From the NCBI GenBank assembly GCA_947307295.1, contig CAMZIQ010000002.1:163290-227289 (forward strand): a stretch of DNA of 64,000 bases. Direction: 5' to 3'. A program made the position numbers and the translations under genes. The first letter of the stretch is position 1; the number at the start of each line of letters is the position of its first letter. This DNA is from an uncultured Pseudomonadota bacterium (GTDB lineage: Bacteria; Pseudomonadota; Alphaproteobacteria; Rs-D84). Under the pieces are notes generated by a model. The model saw nothing but the letters and a program-made list of their open reading frames with translations, did not search any database and was not told the origin of the DNA. Of this stretch, positions 8,449-15,769 are shown piece by piece.

Positions 8449-10707
8449 ATGAAGTCGTTATCACGCATCTTAACAGTATTTTTATGTTGCATACCCGCGT
8501 TCAGCGCGGTGTCTGCGCCTGTTGCGACAACTGCGGGCAATAATTTGACTGCGTATCATCCGAATACAGCCAATAATAATCAATGGGCAACGATGACCAA
8601 TGGTCGCTATGATAGCAAGGGGACAACGACGGCAAAGGTTGACTTTGGCAATTGCAATGCGGTTGTTTTGCGCTGTGCCCAGCCTAAATGTGGCAAAGGT
8701 GGCTGTACAGACGGCGAAGTTGCTGCAAAAATCGTGGACGGATGTGTAAAATCTAACGAAGTTTGCAAAAAATACGGCGATGATTTGGTGAACTTTATGA
8801 CGGCACAGTTGGTGGCATCATCGAATTCAAAGTTGCGGGAACAAGAATTGGCTGTGGAACAGGCACGTGCCCAGGCAGAAGCCCAGGCTGCTGCTGCGAA
8901 TGCGCAATCTGAACAGTTATCCCAGATGCAAGATCAAATGGCGCAAATGCAACAGCAAATGATGCAACAGCAACAACAATCTGCCCAACAATTACAGGAA
9001 GCTTTGGCACAACAACAGGCGCAATCTCAACAGGCGCTTGATGAAATGAAAACTGCGGCGACAGACGCTGCGAAACAAACCGAAGCAGGCGTTTCTGCAT
9101 ATCAACAAGAAGCGATAAATCGTGGTGTTTCAGAAGAAACATTGATGCGTCAAACAATAACCGGTCAAATAATGACAAAGGTTCAAGATGCCGAAACATC
9201 GATTAAAAAGATGAAAGAGGTTTTACAAACATCGTTCAAATATGCGGGCTGTGACACACGTGGCAACAATTGTTCTGGGCCAAAGCGCATAAAGAAATGG
9301 CGTGAATTGGCGGTGGAATTTTTGGAACCGTATGACGAAGCGGTTGATAACATCTATGATGCGTTGATGACTGCGCAAATGGTGGGTGTAGATTTATCCC
9401 AGATTTATATGATGTTGAATGATTCATGTAATGCCTGGGGACAATATATGTGTCCATCTGGTACGGTTGTATACCCAGAAAGTGATAATACGACAGAAAT
9501 GCCACAGGTATGCAGTCCCGAAGCTAGTGATGAATATCACGAATGTGCATACAAATGTAGACAAGACAACGAGATTAAGCAATATTTTAGTGCTGTACCA
9601 CAGTACAACGAAAGCAAATTGAAAACATGTTTATCAGATTGTAGAAAATTATATAGGGGTTGCAGAAAATGTCGTTTGTTAAAGGTTTTGACAGATGGTG
9701 CAGAGGTTTATGAAGGTTGGATTAACGCCGAAGAAACATCTGATGACCAAAGAATGATTATTTCATGTGCATCTGGTGTTTTGGATTCTACAAAATTATT
9801 TACGCGCAGAACCCATCTTAAAAAAGGCGCAGGTCTGATAGACATTGATAAAATGGATATTTGGTTGAATCAGGTTGAACCAGACAAAAAATGGAAAGAG
9901 AAGTCTAGCGATGAAAAATACCAAGAACCAAATCAATATTGTGCCGCGTCAAAAAATGAGCCTACAAAAAAAACCGATTTGCAAAAGGCTGTATTAAGCA
10001 AAGTTGTTAATGAAAAAAACTTGTGTGTTGATAAACCTGATGAAGAAAGATATAATGCTGATTGTCCGTTTGTGTCACAAACTTATGCGATATGCGACAC
10101 TCATCAGTATAATTTTGGTTTGCCGGCCAATTCAGAACATGAATTAGATTCCGAAGAAAAAAGCGGTATCAAAGAAATAATCGGACTTAAAACGACTGTA
10201 ATCTCGCAACAGATGTATAAACAATACGAATACCTTAATGCGACAATGCGCAGATTAAAGACCCAGTTGGAAAAGTCTGTGTTGTTGGCTAATTTAGAAG
10301 CAGCGGGTGCCAAGAAAGAAGATGGGGCCGGTTCGGCTTCTGGCTCGTCCAGTGATGACAGACGTGTTAAATTGCCTGGTGCTGAAAATTGCTATAATTC
10401 AACAACGCCAAAGACCAGATTGGCATGCTTGCAACAAAATATTAATTTGATACGTTCAAATCTGGATACAAACAAAACCAACGCCCGTAAACAATTGGTA
10501 GAAACTGTCAAAGTGGCAAATTTGGTGGGGTTCAATGAAACAAAACTCGGTAAAGATGATGTAGGTGTCAAGAGATGTCAAGATAACAAGTTTAACAATA
10601 AACCAGGTATGCAAGAATGCCTAGATGCTTTGAATGTATGGGTTTCTCAGCAGTTGTATGATATGGAACAAGACGAAAGCCGGTCAAAAATTTACTTTAC
10701 AAAATAA
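8449..10707 (+). CDS. Large secreted coiled-coil, Cys-rich protein
   Basis: Start chosen at MKSLSRILTVFLCCIPAFSAVSA (signal peptide); Gln-rich coiled coil then Cys-rich region. Confidence 0.8.
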   Translation: MKSLSRILTVFLCCIPAFSAVSAPVATTAGNNLTAYHPNTANNNQWATMTNGRYDSKGTTTAKVDFGNCNAVVLRCAQPKCGKGGCTDGEVAAKIVDGCVKSNEVCKKYGDDLVNFMTAQLVASSNSKLREQELAVEQARAQAEAQAAAANAQSEQLSQMQDQMAQMQQQMMQQQQQSAQQLQEALAQQQAQSQQALDEMKTAATDAAKQTEAGVSAYQQEAINRGVSEETLMRQTITGQIMTKVQDAETSIKKMKEVLQTSFKYAGCDTRGNNCSGPKRIKKWRELAVEFLEPYDEAVDNIYDALMTAQMVGVDLSQIYMMLNDSCNAWGQYMCPSGTVVYPESDNTTEMPQVCSPEASDEYHECAYKCRQDNEIKQYFSAVPQYNESKLKTCLSDCRKLYRGCRKCRLLKVLTDGAEVYEGWINAEETSDDQRMIISCASGVLDSTKLFTRRTHLKKGAGLIDIDKMDIWLNQVEPDKKWKEKSSDEKYQEPNQYCAASKNEPTKKTDLQKAVLSKVVNEKNLCVDKPDEERYNADCPFVSQTYAICDTHQYNFGLPANSEHELDSEEKSGIKEIIGLKTTVISQQMYKQYEYLNATMRRLKTQLEKSVLLANLEAAGAKKEDGAGSASGSSSDDRRVKLPGAENCYNSTTPKTRLACLQQNINLIRSNLDTNKTNARKQLVETVKVANLVGFNETKLGKDDVGVKRCQDNKFNNKPGMQECLDALNVWVSQQLYDMEQDESRSKIYFTK

Positions 10708-10727
10708 CATTGTTCGTTCAGATTTTA

Positions 10728-10992
10728 TCCCCCTTTGGGGGAGTACACCATACCATAATTCTCCCCCTTGGGGGAGTACACCAAAGGTGGGAGGGGGGGT
10801 GACCCCCTTCGTCCGCTTACGCGTCCACTTCCCCTGTGGGGCAGAATTTTACACCACGACTGATTCTCCCCCTTTGGGGGAGTTCGCGTAGCAGGAGGGG
10901 GGTGTTCTCCCCTTTGGGGGGAGTACGCACCACCCTATAATTCTCCCCCTTGGGGGGAGGGGACCACGAAGTGGTGAGGGGGGTAAAAAAAC
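10728..10992. repeat. GC-rich palindromic intergenic repeat block (left of DUF559 gene)
   Basis: Multiple ctcccccttt(g)ggggga(g) palindromes plus gacccccttcgtccgcttacgcgtccacttcccctgtggggcagaattttacac, also found at 11452 and 11593. Confidence 0.9.
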
Positions 10993-11028
10993 ATTGATTT
11001 TCAAATATTTTTCTCATATGTTATGGTT

Positions 11029-11376
11029 ATGCATAAATATAATAATCACCTTACAAATCTTGCGCGTGCAAACCGTAAAGCCGGCAATTTATCTGAAGCA
11101 TTACTTTGGAATGAATTAAAACAAAATAAAATGGGTGTAAGTTTTACCAAGCAAAAACCGATTGGAAATTATATTGCTGATTTTTATTGCGCTGAAAAGA
11201 ATATGGTTATTGAAATAGACGGTTGGTCACACGATGATAAATACGAATACGACAAAGAACGAGACGAATATATGAAATCGCTTGGAATACACGTATTACG
11301 AATTTCGGATATAGATGTAAAACGTGATATGAATAATATCTTAGTTTGGATAAAACATAATATTGACAATATATAA
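11029..11376 (+). CDS. DUF559 / VSR-like endonuclease-domain protein
   Basis: LSEALLWNELKQNKMGVSFTKQKPIGNYIADFYCAEKNMVIEIDGWSH...LGIHVLRISDIDV, typical DUF559 pattern. Confidence 0.85.
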   Translation: MHKYNNHLTNLARANRKAGNLSEALLWNELKQNKMGVSFTKQKPIGNYIADFYCAEKNMVIEIDGWSHDDKYEYDKERDEYMKSLGIHVLRISDIDVKRDMNNILVWIKHNIDNI

Positions 11377-11377
11377 T

Positions 11378-11735
11378 TCTCCCCCTTTTTGGGGAGTACA
11401 CCACCCTATAATTCTCCCCCTTGGGGGGAGGGGACCCGCAGGGTGAGGGGGGTGACCCCCTTCGTCCGCTTACGCGTCCACTTCCCCTGTGGGGCAGAAT
11501 TTTACACCACGACTAATTCTCCCCTTTGGGGGGGTACACACCACCCTATAATTCTCCCCCTTTTGGGGGAGTACACCAAAGGTGGGAGGGGGGTGACCCC
11601 CTTCGTCCGCTTACGCGTCCACTTCCCCTGTGGGGCAGAATTTTACACTACACCATAATTCTCCCCTTTTGGGGGAGTTCGCACCACCCTATAATTCTCC
11701 CCCTTTGGGGGAGTTCGCGTAGCAGGAGGGGGGTA
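11378..11735. repeat. GC-rich palindromic intergenic repeat block (right of DUF559 gene)
   Basis: Two further copies of the 10800-10860 unit, same orientation, plus ctccccc/gggggag palindromes. Confidence 0.9.
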
Positions 11736-11990
11736 TTTTTCCTCGATACACAATAATAAAAATCAATAAAAACTCATATTAACCAATTCCGTTTTTATGA
11801 TTTTTCTAAATGTGTATTCTCGTATTCGCCATGCGTGTCTTGTGGGGTGATACCCCACGAAAACTTCGTTTTCTAACGGCACTTGTGCCGTTGCCACTCT
11901 GGCGCAAACCGTGACGATTTCGCTACGTTTCACTTGCAAAATCTACTTGTTTTCTCCCCCTTGGGGGGAGGGGACCACGAAGTGGTGAGG
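11736..11990 (-). repeat. Dispersed repeat, inverted relative to 13727-14244
   Basis: Reverse complement gggggagaaaacaagtagattttgcaagtgaaacgtagcgaaatcgtcacggtttgcgcc...gcgaatacgagaatacacatttagaaaaat...ttattattgtgtatcgaggaaaa matches 13741-13940. Confidence 0.85.
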
Positions 11991-12188
11991 GGGGTATAAA
12001 CGAATCGACAGAATAAAAAAACACCCCATGAAACCCGCGGAAAAGTGGGAAAAATGAAAAAAGTTAAAAAAATTAAAAAAAATATGCATTTTTTCTATTG
12101 ACCTGCGAATCGCTTTTTTGATAAAATGAAAACATAACCTGGAAAGAGGTTAGATCTAACTTTAAACAAACAAAAAAGGAAGGAAACA

Positions 12189-13463
12189 ATGAAAAAACTA
12201 TTCTTAACATCGGGGATCATCGCATGCATGGCTTGCCCAGCATTCGCTGAAGGAACCGGGTTCCAGCCAACTGGCAACCCTCCGGCAGTACCAGCTGGTT
12301 CTGTAAGTGGTGCGTGCGTTGAAGATTATTTGGGCGCAACATCAGGTAACGTTCAGTTGGTTGCACGTTGGACTGCTGATGGTCATTCTTTGACATTGGA
12401 TAATAGTACTGGCTCTGGTTTGAGTGCTGATGGCACTTTGTATACAATTTATGATGCAGGTGCGTTCCTTACAAGTGTAGCTAGAAATGAGTATGCTAGC
12501 GATCCAACAACTTATGCAGGAAATTTGATGAGCTCGAGTGCTAACAATATAACACCTATACCAACGGGTGCATTAGTAACTGTTACATATAATGAAAATG
12601 CTCCGCAAGACCCAACCAATAGTAACACGCGGTATTCATTAGGTGATAACGTAGCAACAGATACATCAGAAAACAGAACGTTTACTGGTTATTACGATGC
12701 TGTTGGTAACGATGGTAAGGCTACTGCACAATCAGTTCAATATGTTTTGAATACAGGTTATATAAAAACCGAAGGTACCAATAATGCTAAGAGTTTGACG
12801 GATGATAATGAAACTTGGTATGCTGGGTGGACTTGTACAAATCAAACAGTGGCCCCTGCTTTATCTAATATCACCGGTTATGATTTTGCTGGATGGGAAG
12901 ATGATTCGGGTGCACCTATCAGTGGTACTATATGCCAATATAATGATGTAACATATACTGCAGCATGGACACCACATAGATGGACGATTACTTATGATTG
13001 TTCTAATGCACGTGCTACAGATAATGGTCAACAGATGGGTGGAAATGAAGTTAGTGCCCAAACTAATATAGCTTATGACAGCACGATTACTCTTGCAACG
13101 AATACTTGTTCGTGGACTGGTTATCAGTTCCAAGGGTGGAGATGTGAAAAGAATTTGACAACTGCGGCAGATTATTCTGGAGATACTGCTAATTACACCA
13201 ATGGTCAATCAGGTGTTATTTTCCATGTGGATAATAATGTCACGTGTCATGCAGTATGGCAAGAAAATACAATCACCTTGCACTGGGATTCCGACGACGC
13301 AACTGCTGTTACAACGGCTGGTTCGAGTTCTTGTCAATACGACGGAGGTCTTACAGTTCCTGTTGCAACAAAGACAGGTTACACATTGCAAGGATGGGAT
13401 GTTGTTACTTATACAGCACCAGGCGACGACTCTGCAAACACAGTTACACCAGCACGACCATAA
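12189..13463 (+). CDS. Secreted InlB B-repeat-like (Cys-containing) protein
   Basis: Signal peptide MKKLFLTSGIIACMACPAFAE; GYDFAGWEDD, TYTAAWTPHRWTITYDCS, GYQFQGWRC repeats. Confidence 0.85.
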   Translation: MKKLFLTSGIIACMACPAFAEGTGFQPTGNPPAVPAGSVSGACVEDYLGATSGNVQLVARWTADGHSLTLDNSTGSGLSADGTLYTIYDAGAFLTSVARNEYASDPTTYAGNLMSSSANNITPIPTGALVTVTYNENAPQDPTNSNTRYSLGDNVATDTSENRTFTGYYDAVGNDGKATAQSVQYVLNTGYIKTEGTNNAKSLTDDNETWYAGWTCTNQTVAPALSNITGYDFAGWEDDSGAPISGTICQYNDVTYTAAWTPHRWTITYDCSNARATDNGQQMGGNEVSAQTNIAYDSTITLATNTCSWTGYQFQGWRCEKNLTTAADYSGDTANYTNGQSGVIFHVDNNVTCHAVWQENTITLHWDSDDATAVTTAGSSSCQYDGGLTVPVATKTGYTLQGWDVVTYTAPGDDSANTVTPARP

Positions 13464-13490
13464 TCCTTTCGGATTATGTACAAACAAAAA

Positions 13491-13518
13491 ACAGCCAAGC
13501 AATTGGCTGTTTTTTTTA
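13491..13518 (+). terminator. Rho-independent terminator
   Basis: acagccaagcaattggctgtttttttt. Confidence 0.85.
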
Positions 13519-13700
13519 CCGCTTTCCAATCCTTTTTTTGTTTTAACAACCCAACGGGTTGTGCGTTCTTAGTCTAGCTTGTCATTGCGAAGGAGCAAAA
13601 GCGACTGTGGCAATCCAGGTGTATCAATGTGTTTGGCTTTGCCAAACAACTTTGTTATAAAGACCTGGATCCTCACGGTCGCGTTGCTCCCTCAGGATGA
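13519..13700. repeat. Dispersed repeat copy (cattgcgaaggagcaaaagcgactgtggcaatccagg type)
   Basis: ccgctttccaatcctttttttgttttaacaacccaacgggttgtgcgttcttagtct recurs almost identically at about 15198-15275. Confidence 0.85.
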
Positions 13701-13726
13701 CACAAGGCTTCTGCCTTGTGTGAATT

Positions 13727-13985
13727 CCTCCCCCGCCTTGCAGGCCCACCCCCTCCAAAGGGGGAAAACAAGTAGATTTTGCAAGTGAAACGCAGCAAAA
13801 ACGTCACGGTTTGCGCGCAGCCGGCGCTTTGTGTCGAGCGAGCGAATACGAGAATACACAATTAGAAAAATTTTCAAAAATTGAAGTTTACGAAATTTTT
13901 GTAATTTTTATTATTGCGTATCGAGGAAAAGAATATTTATGAACCCTCCCCCGGTGCTTCGCACCACCCCCTCCAAAGGGGTCAA
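13727..13985 (+). repeat. 259-bp tandem repeat, copy 1
   Basis: cctcccccgccttgcaggcccacc...tatttatgaaccctcccccggtgcttcgcaccaccccctcc, repeated at 13986. Confidence 0.9.
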
Positions 13986-14244
13986 CCTCCCCCGCCTTGC
14001 AGGCCCTCCCCCTCCAAAGGGGGAAAACAAGTAGATTTTGCAAGTGAAACGCAGCAAAAACGTCACGGTTTGCGCGCAGCCGGCGCTTTGTGTCGAGCGA
14101 GCGAATACGAGAATACACAATTAGAAAAATTTTCAAAAATTGAAGTTTACGAAATTTTTGTAATTTTTATTATTGCGTATCGAGGAAAAGAATATTTATA
14201 AACCCTCCCCCGGTGCTTCGCACCACCCCCTCCAAAGGGGGAAT
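13986..14244 (+). repeat. 259-bp tandem repeat, copy 2
   Basis: Near-identical to 13727-13985. Confidence 0.9.
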
Positions 14245-14371
14245 TAGGGTTGCGACTCCTGAGACCAGATTCTCCCCCAAAGGGGAGAATTAATCACTGT
14301 TTTTTATTGATTTTTTTTGATAAATGTGTCATAATTCCTGCCAGAAAAAATATGATTTACAATTTTGTTGA

Positions 14372-14788
14372 ATGGTTCTTTTTATGACGACACAAATAAA
14401 AGATTCTGGTTTGCAATTTCATCCGCGTAAACGTGAAATACTTATATGCGATTTCAAAGGTAATATTGTCCCAGAAATTGTAAAAAAAAGACCTGTCGTT
14501 GTTTTGCGTGATCCCTTGCCGTATCGTAGTAATCTAGCAATCGTTGTGCCGCTTAGTTCAACTCCGCCAAAATATGATGTACCTTATTGTGTTCTTTTAT
14601 CACAAAATTATTTATCGCAAGATGATAAACCTATGTATGCTAAGTGTGATTTGGCTTGTTCTGTGGCTCTGAAAAGACTTGATAGAATCAAAGTAGGTAA
14701 ACGTAAATATGTATGCCCAAGAATGAATGAAGATGATTTCGCAAATGTTGTGCGCGGTGTTGGATGGGCTTTTGGGTTTGCTGCTTGA
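14372..14788 (+). CDS. PemK/MazF-like toxin family protein
   Basis: KREILICDFKGN...KKRPVVVLRDPLPYRSNLAIVVPLSSTPP...VALKRLDRIKVG matches the PemK/MazF layout. Confidence 0.75.
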   Translation: MVLFMTTQIKDSGLQFHPRKREILICDFKGNIVPEIVKKRPVVVLRDPLPYRSNLAIVVPLSSTPPKYDVPYCVLLSQNYLSQDDKPMYAKCDLACSVALKRLDRIKVGKRKYVCPRMNEDDFANVVRGVGWAFGFAA

Positions 14789-14814
14789 CAAGTTTGTTAA
14801 TTTTATTATATAAT
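14785..14814 (+). promoter_or_regulatory. Strong sigma-70-type promoter
   Basis: TTGACA, 18-nt spacer, TATAAT; overlaps the toxin stop codon. Confidence 0.75.
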
Positions 14815-14819
14815 AAAAG

Positions 14820-14916
14820 TGTATCCAGGAAACTGGCTTGCAAGACCTAATTCTTTAAGGAATAAGGCAGCCCTCGGTAAATGGCGATAACAAGCTTACC
14901 GGGGGCTCATTTTTTT
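14820..14916 (+). ncRNA. Candidate small structured RNA with terminator
   Basis: Downstream of the consensus promoter; ccag-gaaa-ctgg tetraloop hairpin, attctt/aggaat hairpin, then gccctcggtaa...ttaccgggggc stem and T tract. Confidence 0.55.
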
Positions 14917-15007
14917 GCAGAATGAACTGGTTGCGCGTGGAACTGGCGAGATACTTGACATCTTTGATGACACACTCTACAATAAGTTTAACAAGGAATC
15001 AAAATAA

Positions 15008-15154
15008 ATGAAAAAAGAATATTATGAACTTTCTGCGAAAATAACACGACTTGCTAATCGTGGTGCGCACCTTGCACAAGAAAGGGCACGTCGTGCTGGG
15101 GTGCCAGTGGTTTATGCGTATGGTGGCAAACTACATAAAATTGTTTTGAAATAA
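15008..15154 (+). CDS. 48-aa small basic protein
   Basis: MKKEYYELSAKITRLANRGAHLAQERARRAGVPVVYAYGGKLHKIVLK*, RBS-like aagga upstream, terminator downstream; below the ORF-track length cutoff. Confidence 0.6.
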   Translation: MKKEYYELSAKITRLANRGAHLAQERARRAGVPVVYAYGGKLHKIVLK

Positions 15155-15172
15155 AAATGTTTTGAATAATCA

Positions 15173-15196
15173 CACTGCCTCGGCAGTGTTTTTTTT
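15173..15196 (+). terminator. Rho-independent terminator
   Basis: cactgcctcggcagtgtttttttt. Confidence 0.85.
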
Positions 15197-15396
15197 ACCG
15201 CTTTCCAATTCTTTTTTTGTTTTAACAACCCAACGGGTTGTGCGTTCTTAGTCTTGCTTGTCATTGCGAAGGAGCAAAAGACTAAGAGTGAAAAACAACC
15301 CAACGGGTTGTGTCATTCCGAGCGAAGCGTGGGAATCTAGGTAAATCAAAAAGTAGTTTTCCTTATTATAAAAAAGATGAAAAACATAATTCACCT

Positions 15397-15702
15397 GGAT
15401 GCTCACGCTCGTTAACACTCGCTCAGCATGACATAGTGTGGGTTTTATTTACCCGAAGTCGCGCCGTAGCCTTGGCGAAGGCGGATGGATGCTCACGCTC
15501 GTTAACACTCGCTCAGCATGACATAGTGTGGGTTTTATTTACCCAAAGTCGCGCCGTAGCCTTGGCGAAGGCGGATGGATCCTCACGCGAACTGCGTTCG
15601 CTCAGGATGACATAGTGTGGGTTTTATTCACCCAAAGTCGCGCCGTAGCCTTGGCAAAGGCGGATGGATGCTCACGCTCGTTAACACTCGCTCAGCATGA
15701 CA
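15397..15702. repeat. Tandem repeat, about 90 bp x about 3.5
   Basis: ggatgctcacgctcgttaacactcgctcagcatgac... begins at 15397, 15487, 15577 and 15666. Confidence 0.9.
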
Positions 15703-15769
15703 AAAGACTATGAACACGATAAATATTCTTTTTTTTGTGGCTTTTTTATGCTATAATATTTCAGAAGAG

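Noticed and set aside
10634-11756. ORFs such as MGSTPPYNSPPWGEGTRRVRG and MRKIFENQCFFTPLTTSWSPPPKGEN
   Set aside because: Translations of GC-rich intergenic repeats; codons track palindromes, no coding signal.
13673-14201. Duplicated ORFs MKIFLIVYSRIRSLDTKRRLRANRDVF and related
   Set aside because: Produced by the 259-bp repeat unit; both copies truncated differently, so not genes.
15397-15702. Possible CRISPR array
   Set aside because: Whole 90-bp unit repeats without unique spacers; no cas genes nearby.
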